This document shows positions 8,903 to 18,453 of a stretch of 64,000 nt of DNA, in pieces. Origin of the DNA: an uncultured Lachnospiraceae bacterium (GTDB lineage Bacteria > Bacillota > Clostridia > Lachnospirales > Lachnospiraceae); the NCBI GenBank assembly GCA_910586315.1, contig CAJUIP010000006.1, positions 53,518 through 117,517 on the forward strand, read 5' to 3'. The translations under genes were made by a program, and so were the position numbers. Position 1 is the first letter of the stretch, and the number at the start of each line of letters is the position of its first letter. The notes beneath the pieces were generated by a model. The model searched no databases. It saw only the letters and a list, made by a program, of their open reading frames with translations, and was not told where the DNA came from.

Positions 8903-9352
8903 ATGGCATATTTAAGTTCTTTTGATATTGCCGCCTCCGGTATGAGCGCTCAAAGACTCCGGATGGATATTGCCGCGGAAAATATAGCAAATATTGACAC
9001 CACGCGGACCGAGGCAGGAGGTCCATACAGAAGAAAAGTCGTGCAGCTTGAGAGCTACGGAGCCGGTTCTTTCCGGGACGCTCTGCGAAGCGCTTCCCGT
9101 GGAGCGGGATTTTCAGGCAGGAGTGCCGGGGTCAGAGTGGCAGGTATTCTTGAGGATGACAGAGAAATGAAGCGGGTTTACAACCCGGGACACCCGGATG
9201 CCGATGCAGAGGGATATGTGAATTATCCGAATGTGGATTTGTTAAAGGAAACAGTAGACAGTATGTCGGCCACCAGATCCTATGAGGCAAACGTGACAGC
9301 ATTAAATGCAATGAAGCTTATGGCTCAAAAAGCGCTGGATATAGGAAAATAA
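8903..9352 (+). CDS. flgC: FlgC-type rod protein located after cheY
   Basis: A 149-aa proximal-rod protein. The N-terminus (FDIAASGMSAQRLRMDIAAE, then NIANIDTTR) and C-terminus (SMSATRSYEANVTALNAMKL) are diagnostic of FlgC. Its place between cheY and fliY is unusual: flgC normally follows flgB at the head of the operon. Whether it is the only copy or a paralog cannot be decided because the operon head lies outside the window. GGGAGGG precedes the ATG. Confidence 0.88.
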   Translation: MAYLSSFDIAASGMSAQRLRMDIAAENIANIDTTRTEAGGPYRRKVVQLESYGAGSFRDALRSASRGAGFSGRSAGVRVAGILEDDREMKRVYNPGHPDADAEGYVNYPNVDLLKETVDSMSATRSYEANVTALNAMKLMAQKALDIGK

Positions 9353-9391
9353 AGGTGTGGTATAAATTGAGAGAGCAAAAGGAGACGAATA

Positions 9392-10741
9392 ATGGGCGCT
9401 TGTGATTTTACGGAGATGGAACTGGATGCCATAGGCGAGATAATGAATATCAGCCTGGGGGCATCGGCGACAGCCGCATCGAAAATGCTTGGTGAAGCAG
9501 TAAATATTACCACCCCTACTGTCCGGGTATTGTTGAAAGATGAGTTTGATTTTAAAAAGCTGGAACCAGCCGTAGGGGTTGAGATTTCTTATGTAGAAGG
9601 ATTATCGGGCAAGAATGTTATGATGTTTGCCCTCAATGATGTCCGTATTATTGTAGGAATGCTCATGGGCGGGGAGATACCGCCGGATGAATTTGAGCTG
9701 GATGAGATTAATATGAGTGCAATATGTGAAGTTATGAACCAGATGATGGGATCATCCGCAACTGCACTTTCTGAGTTTTTTGGCTATGCCGTTAATATAT
9801 CCACGCCGAATTCTTTTCCTGTGGAAAGCGAAGAATGGTTTAAGGAACGATTTTTTCCCGATGGCGAAAAAATGGTTGTGGTCCATTTCCTGCTTGAGAT
9901 AGAGGGGAAGCTGAAAAACGAATTTTTGAATATTATGTCTACGGATCTGGTTAAACACCTGATCGAGCCTTTTTCAGAGACTCTGAAGGAAGACGAGGAG
10001 CAGCCTGCCGAAAGCTCACAGGAAAGCGGGGCGCCTTTGGAAGCATCGAGCCCAGCTGACGAGGGAAAAGATCTCGTGCAGCCACAAACAGCCATCCAGC
10101 CAGAGCAGCCGGCAGCAGCACAACCGCAGCCAACGGTCCAGCCGCAGGAGCCACAGGCAGTCGTGCAGCCGCAGCCAGTGGCACAGCCGCAGGCAGCCGT
10201 ACAGCCACAGGTGGCCGTGCAGCCGCAGTCAATGGTGCAGCCGCAGGCAGTTGCATCTCCCTCTGCTTATCAGGCACCCCCTGTATATCAGCCGATGCCT
10301 ATGGATCCCGGTATGCTCCAGCTGATAAATCAGATGCAGCAGTCTCAGCTGCAGATGATGGAGCTGATGAAGGATATGAGGGACATGAAAGACACGCGGG
10401 AGAAAGGGAATCGGGATAGTGCGCTGATTCATCCGCTCCAGAACGTGCCGTTGGCGGAGGGCGCTTCAGGCGGTGAGGAGGAAGCTGTAAATCAGGAAAT
10501 GCTGATGAAGGTTCCTCTGGAAATATCCGTGGAGATTGGCCGGACGAAAAAGCTGGTTAAGGATATTCTGGAACTGACTCAAGGCTCTCTGGTAGTGCTT
10601 GATAAAATGGCCGGCGAACAGGCAGATTTATATGTCAATGGACAGTGCGTCGCCAAAGGAGACATTGTTGTAGTGGAGGATAATTTCGGCATTCGTATCA
10701 CAGAAATCATTGCCAGAAATTTGAACCCAGAGATTTTATAG
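9392..10741 (+). CDS. fliY: FliY, motor switch protein with CheC-type phosphatase domains
   Basis: FliY is the FliN-type C-ring protein of Firmicutes and dephosphorylates CheY-P. Two CheC-type phosphatase helices carry the E-x-x-N pair (GEIMNISLGASATAASK near 14-30; CEVMNQMMGSSATALS near 112-128), both intact. A ~80-residue linker of VQPQ/AQPQ repeats (about 230-300) joins the C-terminal FliN/SpoA domain (about 365-445, EISVEIGRTKKLVKDIL). The linker is longer than in Bacillus. Confidence 0.93.
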   Translation: MGACDFTEMELDAIGEIMNISLGASATAASKMLGEAVNITTPTVRVLLKDEFDFKKLEPAVGVEISYVEGLSGKNVMMFALNDVRIIVGMLMGGEIPPDEFELDEINMSAICEVMNQMMGSSATALSEFFGYAVNISTPNSFPVESEEWFKERFFPDGEKMVVVHFLLEIEGKLKNEFLNIMSTDLVKHLIEPFSETLKEDEEQPAESSQESGAPLEASSPADEGKDLVQPQTAIQPEQPAAAQPQPTVQPQEPQAVVQPQPVAQPQAAVQPQVAVQPQSMVQPQAVASPSAYQAPPVYQPMPMDPGMLQLINQMQQSQLQMMELMKDMRDMKDTREKGNRDSALIHPLQNVPLAEGASGGEEEAVNQEMLMKVPLEISVEIGRTKKLVKDILELTQGSLVVLDKMAGEQADLYVNGQCVAKGDIVVVEDNFGIRITEIIARNLNPEIL

Positions 10742-10743
10742 TT

Positions 10744-11049
10744 ATGACTGATTTTTTTTCACTATTCAGCGCCATACTTATGGTAGGCCTTGTGCTGGTT
10801 TTGGCCTGGTGGTCCAGCCGGATGCTGGGCGGTCATTATCTAAAAGCGTCTTCCAGTCAAACCATGAGAATTCTGGAGCAGATACGTCTTGGAGCAGATC
10901 AGCGGCTGCTTCTTATGAAAATGAAAGAGAAGGTGTTTCTGATTGGAGTCAGCCAGGCAGGAATTCAGCTTCTGGCAGAACTGGATGAGGATTTTAAAAA
11001 AGAATATGAGGCCTGTTTAAGAAAAGAAGAGGGGGACAAAAATGAATGA
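10744..11049 (+). CDS. fliO: FliO, flagellar export apparatus assembly protein
   Basis: A 101-aa protein with one N-terminal membrane helix (about residues 7-25) followed by a cytoplasmic domain containing MRILEQIRLGADQRLLLMKM, which matches FliO/FliZ. FliO assists folding of FliP. Starts 3 bp after fliY and overlaps the fliP start by 8 bp. Confidence 0.85.
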   Translation: MTDFFSLFSAILMVGLVLVLAWWSSRMLGGHYLKASSSQTMRILEQIRLGADQRLLLMKMKEKVFLIGVSQAGIQLLAELDEDFKKEYEACLRKEEGDKNE

Positions 11050-11698
11050 TCTTCTGGCGGGTTTAAATGGAGGCAATGTACCGGCGCTGGAATTGATTTT
11101 CATGCTCACCCTGGTGGCTTTGCTTCCGTCCATTGTAGTCATGATGACTTCTTTTACGAGAACCATCATTATTATTTCTTTTACAAGAAATGCAATGGGA
11201 GTCCAGCAGACTCCCCCGAATATGGTGTTAGTGGGTATTGCCTTGTTTTTAACGCTGTATATTATGGGGCCTGTGATAGGAGAAATTAATGAGACTGCGT
11301 ACCAGCCCTATCTGCGGGGAGAGCTTACGCAGGAGGAAGCAGTGGCCCAGATGTCTGTTCCCATGAAAGAATTTATGCTGCGAAATACGGAAAAAGCGAC
11401 ATTGGATCACTTCGTGGAGATGTCCGGGACGGAGATACGAGAGGACGTAATGGATTATCCAATGACCATCGTGACTCCGGCATTTATGACCAGTGAACTG
11501 AAGCGCGGGTTCATAGCAGGATTTCTTATTTATCTTCCGTTCCTGCTGATTGATATTGTGGTCGCCACCACGCTTATGTCTATGGGAATGATGATGCTGC
11601 CGCCTGCAATGGTTTCTATGCCCTTTAAACTTTTATTGTTTGTAACTGTGAATGGATGGGAACTGCTGTTCTCCAGTATTGTGAGAAGTTTCCATTAG
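11042..11698 (+). CDS. fliP: FliP, flagellar export gate protein
   Basis: FliP forms the core of the FliPQR export gate. Conserved stretches MTSFTRTIIIISFTRNAMG and PPAMVSMPFKLLLFVTVNGW are present. At 218 aa it is shorter than many FliP proteins (~245) because it begins directly at the first core helix, with no cleavable signal sequence. It overlaps fliO by 8 bp and GAGGGGGAC lies before the ATG. Confidence 0.95.
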   Translation: MNDLLAGLNGGNVPALELIFMLTLVALLPSIVVMMTSFTRTIIIISFTRNAMGVQQTPPNMVLVGIALFLTLYIMGPVIGEINETAYQPYLRGELTQEEAVAQMSVPMKEFMLRNTEKATLDHFVEMSGTEIREDVMDYPMTIVTPAFMTSELKRGFIAGFLIYLPFLLIDIVVATTLMSMGMMMLPPAMVSMPFKLLLFVTVNGWELLFSSIVRSFH

Positions 11699-11719
11699 GC
11701 GGCCGGATGGGAGGTAACT

Positions 11720-11983
11720 ATGAGCAACGTTGAGGTGCTGGACGTCATGTACCAGACATTGCAGCTGATGCTGAAACTGTCGCTGCCCTTTTTGCTTATC
11801 AGCATGGTAGTTGGCGTCGTGATTGCCGTTTTCCAGGCGGCGACACAGATTCATGAGCAGACCATTACGTTTGTTCCGAAATTGCTGTCGATTTTAGCGG
11901 TTCTTGGAATTCTGGGAAGCTCTATGCTGGCAATGCTTCAGGATTTTATGCAGATGGTTTTTGGAATGATTGCCGGGGGCTGA
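11720..11983 (+). CDS. fliQ: FliQ, flagellar export gate protein
   Basis: An 87-aa protein with two membrane helices (about 17-40 and 52-75) and the FliQ pattern AVFQAATQIHEQTITFVPK between them. It is part of the FliPQR gate. GGGAGGTAAC lies before the ATG; fliR follows after 6 bp. Confidence 0.95.
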   Translation: MSNVEVLDVMYQTLQLMLKLSLPFLLISMVVGVVIAVFQAATQIHEQTITFVPKLLSILAVLGILGSSMLAMLQDFMQMVFGMIAGG

Positions 11984-11989
11984 TAAGGG

Positions 11990-12742
11990 ATGTTTATCTT
12001 ATTTTCCTTAATCGTCATGCGGATGACCGGAGCAGTGGTTTTAAACCCCATATTTGGAAGAAACAATTATCCGGCCCGTGCCAAAGCCGCGTTTGTGTTT
12101 GTATGCTCGCTTATGCTTTACTCCAGTTTGGACCAGGAGACGTTTCAGGAACCGGCCAGTCTGCTGGAATACGGCGTGATGCTGGTATCAGAACTGCTAT
12201 TCGGGTTTGTTTTGAACTTTGGAATTGAGTTGTGCATTATGGTGATCCGTTTTGCCTCCGCGATCATGGATCATGCGATGGGACTCAGTATGGCGCGGGT
12301 TTACGATCCGCAATATCGTACCCAGATGACAGTCACCTCAGGGATGTATTATGCATTTTTAATGCTGCTTTTTTTTGCTGTTGACGGCCATTTAAGGCTG
12401 TTTGAAATTTTCTTTTCCACAGCCCGTCTGATCCCTTTTGGTTCTGTGTCGATCAGGCCGGAGCTTACAGAAGCGATACTGGAAATGTTTCAGGACAGTA
12501 TTCTGATGGGTCTTCAGTACGCGATGCCCCTGATTGCCATGGAGCTTGTTGTGGAAGTGGCAGTGGGGATTATTATGCGAATGATTCCCCAGATCAATGT
12601 GTTTGTAATTAATATCCAGCTAAAAATTGTTGTGGGAATCCTGATGCTTCTATTTTTGTTCAGCCCCATGTCGGATAAACTGAACACGATTATAGATAAC
12701 ATGTTCCAGTCCCTTTGGAGTCTGGTGATGATGATGAGCTGA
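11990..12742 (+). CDS. fliR: FliR, flagellar export gate protein
   Basis: A 250-aa protein with about six membrane segments that completes the FliPQR gate. Typical FliR features include the early RMTGAVVLNPIFGRNNYPAR and the late EVAVGIIMRMIPQINVFVIN. TAAGGG precedes the ATG. It lies between fliQ and flhB in standard order. Confidence 0.94.
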   Translation: MFILFSLIVMRMTGAVVLNPIFGRNNYPARAKAAFVFVCSLMLYSSLDQETFQEPASLLEYGVMLVSELLFGFVLNFGIELCIMVIRFASAIMDHAMGLSMARVYDPQYRTQMTVTSGMYYAFLMLLFFAVDGHLRLFEIFFSTARLIPFGSVSIRPELTEAILEMFQDSILMGLQYAMPLIAMELVVEVAVGIIMRMIPQINVFVINIQLKIVVGILMLLFLFSPMSDKLNTIIDNMFQSLWSLVMMMS

Positions 12743-12768
12743 CTGCATAAAGAAGGGAGTGGTGACAG

Positions 12769-13842
12769 ATGGCAGAGCAGGATGGGCAGGAGAAAACCGA
12801 ACAACCAACCAGTAAACGCCGTAGAGAAGCCAGGGAAAGAGGCAGTGTGCTCCAAAGCAAGGAGATTGCTACGGTAGTCATGCTTTTGGGAGTTTTTTTC
12901 ATGATGCGGCTGCTGATGCCGTTTATTTACCGGAATGTGCGGGCTTATCTGAGGTTTGTGCTGGATGGTATCGGAGAGGAGCCTGCGTCCATACTGTCAT
13001 ACAGCCTCTTTGCCTCCACAGTTATCACCTTTTTAAAATGCAGCCTCCCCTTGCTTCTTTCCTCTATGGTTCTGGGGATTTTAGCTTATGGGATTCAGAC
13101 GCGTTTTAATATAACTTTTAAGGCGTTAAAGCCCAAATTCAGCAAGCTTAACCCGCTCAATGGGATAAAAAAAATGTTTTCCCTTAAGAGTGTGCTGGAG
13201 CTTATTAAAAATTTGATTAAAATTGCATTACTGGGAGTCCTGCTTTATAATTTAATTAAGGATGATATTGTGCAGGTGGCCCGGATGATTGATATGCCGC
13301 CTTTAAATGCATATGTTCAGCTGCTTCAAATGGCGTTTCAGCTGGTTCTCAAGACCTGTATGGCATTTACAGTGATCGCTTTTTTTGATTACCTGTATCA
13401 GAGATGGGACTATGAGAAAGAACTGAAAATGACTAAGCAGGAGGTTAAGGATGAATATAAGCAGACGGAAGGAAATCCGGAAATAAAGGGGCGCATACGA
13501 AGAATTCAGAGACAGATGGCCCTTAGCAGAATGATGCAGAAGGTTCCGGAGGCAGATGTGATCGTAAGGAACCCGACACATTTTGCAGTGGCTTTAAAAT
13601 ATGATCCCGACCGCCACGGGGCGCCGGTGGTGCTGGCGAAAGGCCAGGATGAGCTGGCCCTGCGTATTGTAAAGGCGGGAGAGGAGAATGGAGTCTTTAT
13701 TATAGAAAATAAACCTCTTGCGAGAGCTTTATATGCTTCCTGCAGGCTGGATCAGGAGATTCCGGCGGAGTTCTATGGCGCAGTGGCGGAGATACTGATT
13801 TACATTTACAGAGCAAGCCACAGAGAGGATATGTTCCAATAA
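12769..13842 (+). CDS. flhB: FlhB, flagellar export switch protein
   Basis: FlhB has four membrane helices and a cytoplasmic domain that autocleaves and switches export from rod/hook to filament substrates. The cleavage motif N268-P-T-H is intact (RNPTHFAVALKYD). The N-terminus (DGQEKTEQPTSKRRREARE) is canonical. 357 aa is normal. A separate FlhB C-terminal-like gene is found at 32079. Confidence 0.96.
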   Translation: MAEQDGQEKTEQPTSKRRREARERGSVLQSKEIATVVMLLGVFFMMRLLMPFIYRNVRAYLRFVLDGIGEEPASILSYSLFASTVITFLKCSLPLLLSSMVLGILAYGIQTRFNITFKALKPKFSKLNPLNGIKKMFSLKSVLELIKNLIKIALLGVLLYNLIKDDIVQVARMIDMPPLNAYVQLLQMAFQLVLKTCMAFTVIAFFDYLYQRWDYEKELKMTKQEVKDEYKQTEGNPEIKGRIRRIQRQMALSRMMQKVPEADVIVRNPTHFAVALKYDPDRHGAPVVLAKGQDELALRIVKAGEENGVFIIENKPLARALYASCRLDQEIPAEFYGAVAEILIYIYRASHREDMFQ

Positions 13843-13863
13843 AACCAGGATGGAGTTCGTTTC

Positions 13864-15987
13864 ATGAAAAAGATACTTAATTACTCGGTTGTGCTGTTCG
13901 TACTAACCATCATACTTTTATTAATTATACCGCTGCCGGCCGGGTTGGTGGATGTTGCAATCATATTGAATATTGCTCTTTCCATGATGATCCTGGTGAC
14001 CACCATGACAATTCGGGAACCTCTGGAGTTGTCGATTTTTCCATCCCTTCTGCTGATAACCACTCTTTTCCGTCTTGGCATTAACGTTTCTACAACCCGG
14101 AATATTCTTTCCAACGGAGGATCCTCGGGCCAGATCATTAAGGCCTTCGGTGATTTTATTCTTCGCGGAAATGTTGTGGTTGGTTTTGTTATTTTCCTCA
14201 TTATTGTCTTAATGCAGTTTATTGTTATTACAAAGGGAGCAGGGCGCGTTGCGGAGGTAGCGGCCAGATTTAATCTGGATGCCATGCCAGGTAAGCAGAT
14301 GGCTATCGACGCGGATCTGAGTTCCGGACTTATTAATGAACAGGAGGCGAAGGAGCGCAGATTAAAGATTCAGAGAGAGGCAGACTTTTACGGCGCAATG
14401 GACGGTGCTACAAAGCTTGTAAAGGGAGACGCCGTTATGTCGTTAATTACGACTGGAATTAATTTGGTCGGCGGAACCATCATAGGCGTTGTTCAATCCG
14501 GGGAGACCATTGGAGCCGTTTTAAATACATATTCGATCGCAACGGTAGGCGACGGACTTGTATCCCAGATTCCGTCCCTGCTCATATCAGTTTCGACCGG
14601 TATGATTGTAACCAGAGCAGTTTCGGAAGGCAGCCTGAACGAGGATATTTCGAAGCAGTTCATGGCGCAGCCTCATGCCATTATGGTGAGCGGTATCGTA
14701 ATGGCGGTTTTGGCTTTTATTCCGGGTATGCCGGTCATGCAGTTACTGATTATCTCTGTAGCGTTACTGTCAGGGGGATATTATATATCCAAAAAGATGG
14801 AAGAGGCTCCCTATGTTCCGGGGGCGGTGGGCTTTCAGGATGCCGGGATGGCTTTAGAGCCACAGGCGGAGGCGGCGGCGTCCCAGACAGTTTCAGAAGA
14901 CGAGTATTTCAAAGATGTCAACAATGTCTATACGCTCCTGTCTGTGGAGCCCATAGAGATGGAGTTTGGATACAGCCTGATCCCTCTGGCGGATGAATCT
15001 GTTGGAGGAAGGCTCATCAGCAGAATTGTTATATTCCGCAGACAATACGCCCAGGATATGGGCTTTGTAATCCCGTCCATCCGGCTCAGAGACAGCTCAG
15101 GGCTCAGTACAAACCAGTACTGCATTAAAATTAAGGGAGAAGAGGTGGCAAAGGGCGAGCTTTTGGTAGATTATTATCTGGCCCTGGAACCGGAGAACCT
15201 GGAAAAAGAAGTGGATGGAATTGAAGCGATTGAGCCTGCCTATGGGATTCCAAGCCGGTGGATCCGGCCGGAGGACAGGGAGCGGGCGGAGCTTTACGGA
15301 TATACGGTCATTGACCCTCTTTCTGTAATGGTAACGCATCTTTCAGAAATTATACGACAGCATGCATTTGAGCTTGTGACAAGACAGGAGGTCATCCGCC
15401 TGATTGAAAACGTGCAGAAGACTTCGCCTGAGCTGGTGGAGGAAGCGTTCCCGAACCTTATTTCCTATAATTTGTTTCAGCGGGTATTAACAGCCCTTTT
15501 AAAGGAAGGCGTACCGATTAAAGACCTGGAAACCATAATAGAAACCATGATAGAAACGATTTCCGAAACAGGGCTTCCCGTCAGGGATTTTGACGGAATC
15601 ATTGAGCAGATACGTGTGGCGCTGAAACGGACCATTACCAGACTTTACTGTGAAGATGGAAGCATGAAGGTCATCACCCTGGATACAGAGCTGGAGCGTA
15701 CCATGGCAGGGTCCATACAGAAAGGGGAGAGCGGACTGTATCTGGCTTTGCAGCCGGATATTATCCAGAGTATTATAAGTCAGATGGCCGAACAGATGAA
15801 AAAATTTAACGGCCTTACCCAGAGTCCGGTGATTTTGACCTCACAGGTAATGCGAATACATTTTTACCATTTAATTGAGCAGTTTTATCCGAAGGCGCGT
15901 GTTCTGTCATTTAATGAGATTGCAAATAATGTACAGATACAATCAATCGGCAGTCTCAGGCTGGAGGAGACCAGGAACCGTATGTGA
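13864..15987 (+). CDS. flhA: FlhA, flagellar export gate protein
   Basis: FlhA (707 aa) forms the nonameric export gate ring: about eight N-terminal membrane segments (residues ~5-320) followed by a cytoplasmic chaperone/substrate docking domain. The conserved loop GAGRVAEVAARFNLDAMPGK near residues 126-145 matches the FHIPEP family. In Bacillus flhA is followed by flhF and flhG; here fliA follows at 25 bp. Confidence 0.97.
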   Translation: MKKILNYSVVLFVLTIILLLIIPLPAGLVDVAIILNIALSMMILVTTMTIREPLELSIFPSLLLITTLFRLGINVSTTRNILSNGGSSGQIIKAFGDFILRGNVVVGFVIFLIIVLMQFIVITKGAGRVAEVAARFNLDAMPGKQMAIDADLSSGLINEQEAKERRLKIQREADFYGAMDGATKLVKGDAVMSLITTGINLVGGTIIGVVQSGETIGAVLNTYSIATVGDGLVSQIPSLLISVSTGMIVTRAVSEGSLNEDISKQFMAQPHAIMVSGIVMAVLAFIPGMPVMQLLIISVALLSGGYYISKKMEEAPYVPGAVGFQDAGMALEPQAEAAASQTVSEDEYFKDVNNVYTLLSVEPIEMEFGYSLIPLADESVGGRLISRIVIFRRQYAQDMGFVIPSIRLRDSSGLSTNQYCIKIKGEEVAKGELLVDYYLALEPENLEKEVDGIEAIEPAYGIPSRWIRPEDRERAELYGYTVIDPLSVMVTHLSEIIRQHAFELVTRQEVIRLIENVQKTSPELVEEAFPNLISYNLFQRVLTALLKEGVPIKDLETIIETMIETISETGLPVRDFDGIIEQIRVALKRTITRLYCEDGSMKVITLDTELERTMAGSIQKGESGLYLALQPDIIQSIISQMAEQMKKFNGLTQSPVILTSQVMRIHFYHLIEQFYPKARVLSFNEIANNVQIQSIGSLRLEETRNRM

Positions 15988-16011
15988 TCATAGCGAAGGT
16001 GGGTTAAGATA

Positions 16012-16782
16012 ATGCAAAAGGGAATGGAAGAAATGACAAATGAAGAGCTGTTTGTCCTCTACCAGAAGAACCGGGATCCGGAAATCAAGCAGGAACTGAC
16101 GCTGCGGTATCTCTATCTGGCCAGGTCGGTGGCGATTCAGATGAACAATCTGTACTCTGATTTTATGCAGATGGAGGATATCATTCATGAGGGCATTATT
16201 GCAATCATGAAAGGCATCGACCGATATGATCCTGAGCGTGACAGTAAATTTGAAACATTTATTTCCCGCCGCATAAGAGGAACCGTGATAGATATTATCC
16301 GCCAAAGCAATTGGGTGCCGAGAAACTATCACAAAGACCGTCAGTCCATTGAAAACGCAAGACAATACTTGTACGAAAAGCAGGGGCGTATTCCCACTGA
16401 CGAAGAGGTTGCAGGATATTTAAAGATGAACCTGAAGAAATTCCAGCGGATTCAGCGGATGAGCACCATGGTGAATGTACTTTCGCTGGATATGATAACG
16501 CGGGGGGATGAGACCGGGCCGGCGTTCCAGGTCCCAAGTGATGATATTGCGGGGCAGCCGGAAGATGTTTTTGTTAAGGGAGAAACGGTAAAAACTCTGA
16601 TTGAAGCGGTTGATAAGCTGAAAGAAAAAGAGAAACTGGTTATTTCCCTCTATTATGTAGAGGAATTGAGCATGACTCAGGTGGCTCAGATTCTAAATGT
16701 AAGTGAGCCAAGGATTTCCCAGATCCACAGTGAGGCGATCCGAAAGCTGAAAGTATATATGAAATCACATCTTGGAGAATAA
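16012..16782 (+). CDS. fliA: Sigma-28 (FliA/SigD/WhiG family)
   Basis: A 256-aa flagellar sigma factor. Region 2 (DIIHEGIIAIMKGIDRYDP, then FETFISRRIRGTVIDIIRQ) and region 4 (EELSMTQVAQILNVSEPRIS) are complete. It should direct late flagellar genes; CTWAT-N15-GCCGATAW sites in this window precede flgM, the FliK-like gene and fliD. FlgM (30056) is its anti-sigma partner. ATG 16012 has GGTGGG upstream; ATG 16024 is an alternative. Confidence 0.96.
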   Translation: MQKGMEEMTNEELFVLYQKNRDPEIKQELTLRYLYLARSVAIQMNNLYSDFMQMEDIIHEGIIAIMKGIDRYDPERDSKFETFISRRIRGTVIDIIRQSNWVPRNYHKDRQSIENARQYLYEKQGRIPTDEEVAGYLKMNLKKFQRIQRMSTMVNVLSLDMITRGDETGPAFQVPSDDIAGQPEDVFVKGETVKTLIEAVDKLKEKEKLVISLYYVEELSMTQVAQILNVSEPRISQIHSEAIRKLKVYMKSHLGE

Positions 16783-16800
16783 AAAAGAGGAGGAGAAAAC

Positions 16801-17625
16801 ATGTATCAGGGATTTTATAACCTTGCTTCTGGTATGCTTACCCAAAGCCGGAATTTAAATGTGGTCAGCAATAATATGGTAAATCTTCAAACCGCCGGTT
16901 ATAAGCGGGATCAAATGGTTTCCAGCACCTTTCAGGAGGAGATGCTTTACCGTACCGGAAGACGCGCGAAGGGAAATCAGGAACCTCTGGCCACAACCTC
17001 AAAGATCCGCACCGCTTCCAGAACTTATGTGAATTATGACCAGGGAAGCTATGAGACTACCGACGGCATCTATGATTTTGCAATTGGCGGAAAGGGCTTT
17101 TTCTGTATTCAGACGCAAAACGGGGTTCAGTATACCAGGAATGGTTCTTTTGCCGTGGACGAGGAGGGATATCTTGTTCAGGGGGAAAATGGCAGGGTGC
17201 TTTCGACGGAAGGCCAGCCAATCCTGATTGAGAATGAGGATTTCACCGTAGACGCTTACGGACATATCACAGCCCCTGCGCTGCCGGATCCGGAAGGGAT
17301 GGATTCTGCGGGGACAGATTCCGAGGGAGCAAATGGAACCGATACGACTCTTGATTTTGGAACGATTCGGATTGTAGATTTCGCCGATTACGAGCAGCTT
17401 CATAAAGAAGATAACGGACTTTTTTCCACAAATCAGGCAGCGACTCCCGTCACCGGGGGAGAAACACAGCTTCTCTGGAAGACGCTGGAGAAATCCAACG
17501 TTGATATGGTGAATGAAATGACTGCCATGATGTCTTCTCAGAGGGCGCTTCAGAGTGCAGCCCAGGTACTGAAAATGTATGATACGATTATGGGAAAATC
17601 TGCGTCGGATGTAGGAAGAGTATAA
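16801..17625 (+). CDS. Flagellar rod protein, FlgF/FlgG family (first copy)
   Basis: A 274-aa rod/hook-family protein. The N-terminus (MYQGFYNLASGMLTQSRNLN, then VVSNNMVNLQTAGYK) and the C-terminal helix (VDMVNEMTAMMSSQRALQSA) are diagnostic. It probably corresponds to FlhO/FlgF of the pair adjacent to sigma-28 in several Firmicutes. AGGAGGAG precedes the ATG. Which of this gene and the next is FlgF or FlgG cannot be settled by eye. Confidence 0.88.
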   Translation: MYQGFYNLASGMLTQSRNLNVVSNNMVNLQTAGYKRDQMVSSTFQEEMLYRTGRRAKGNQEPLATTSKIRTASRTYVNYDQGSYETTDGIYDFAIGGKGFFCIQTQNGVQYTRNGSFAVDEEGYLVQGENGRVLSTEGQPILIENEDFTVDAYGHITAPALPDPEGMDSAGTDSEGANGTDTTLDFGTIRIVDFADYEQLHKEDNGLFSTNQAATPVTGGETQLLWKTLEKSNVDMVNEMTAMMSSQRALQSAAQVLKMYDTIMGKSASDVGRV

Positions 17626-17636
17626 GGAGGATATAT

Positions 17637-18422
17637 ATGAACCAGTCATTTTATGTCGGGGCCGTCGGGGCCGGAAGCTGTACGGAAAAGCTCAGCGTCA
17701 TTGCAAACAATCTGGCCAATGTAAACAATCATGGGTTCAAGCCGAAAACGGCGGTTTTCTCCGATCTGATCAATTATAATCTAAACGACTCCCCCGACGC
17801 GGTAACGGAGCTGCAGGCGGGAGATTCTACACGTGTGGAAAGGACGTACACCACTTTTGATGTTGCGGCAATGACCCGGACCGAACAGGAATGTGACTAT
17901 GCGATTTCGGAGCCCAATATGTTCTTTAAGGTTCAGGATCCAGTAACGGGAGCGGTCAGCTATACCAGAAACGGACATTTTCACCGGGGCGAGGGAGCAG
18001 ATGGCATTTATCTGCTGACGGATGGCGGAAAGCTGGTTCTGGATCAAAACGGTGAGCCTTTCAGGCCGGAAGTGATCGATGTGGAGGAGCTGAGGGCCAG
18101 GATGGCAGGAGATTATGAACCGGATGAGGAAGGAACTGATGAGGGGGAGGAACAGAGAATCGGCCTTTATACGTTCCGCAATCCCAGCCGGCTTATGAGC
18201 ACAGGTAACGGCGAGTACGTTCCGAGGGATGCAGGCGCCGAAGAAATTCCCGTAGGGACAGGAAAGTCAATTCTTGTTCAGGGTGCATTGGAGGCATCGG
18301 GAACGGATGTGGCCAGGGAGATGACAAGGCTGATTGAGTGCCAGCGGGCATTTTCCTATGCACTGCGTATGGTTACCACATCGGATGAAATTGAGGGGAC
18401 CATAAATTCTCTGCGCGGATAA
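17637..18422 (+). CDS. Flagellar rod protein, FlgF/FlgG family (second copy)
   Basis: A 261-aa paralog of the preceding gene, starting MNQSFYVGAVGAGSCTEKLS and NNLANVNNHGFKPKTAVF, and ending with EMTRLIECQRAFSYALRMV. A Glu/Asp-rich insert lies near residues 160-180. AAGGAGG lies 6 nt before the ATG. Expected in the distal rod, exported through the type III apparatus. Likely FlhP/FlgG-like. Confidence 0.87.
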   Translation: MNQSFYVGAVGAGSCTEKLSVIANNLANVNNHGFKPKTAVFSDLINYNLNDSPDAVTELQAGDSTRVERTYTTFDVAAMTRTEQECDYAISEPNMFFKVQDPVTGAVSYTRNGHFHRGEGADGIYLLTDGGKLVLDQNGEPFRPEVIDVEELRARMAGDYEPDEEGTDEGEEQRIGLYTFRNPSRLMSTGNGEYVPRDAGAEEIPVGTGKSILVQGALEASGTDVAREMTRLIECQRAFSYALRMVTTSDEIEGTINSLRG

Positions 18423-18453
18423 AGAAATATGATGAAGAAACAGTAAAGGTGAG

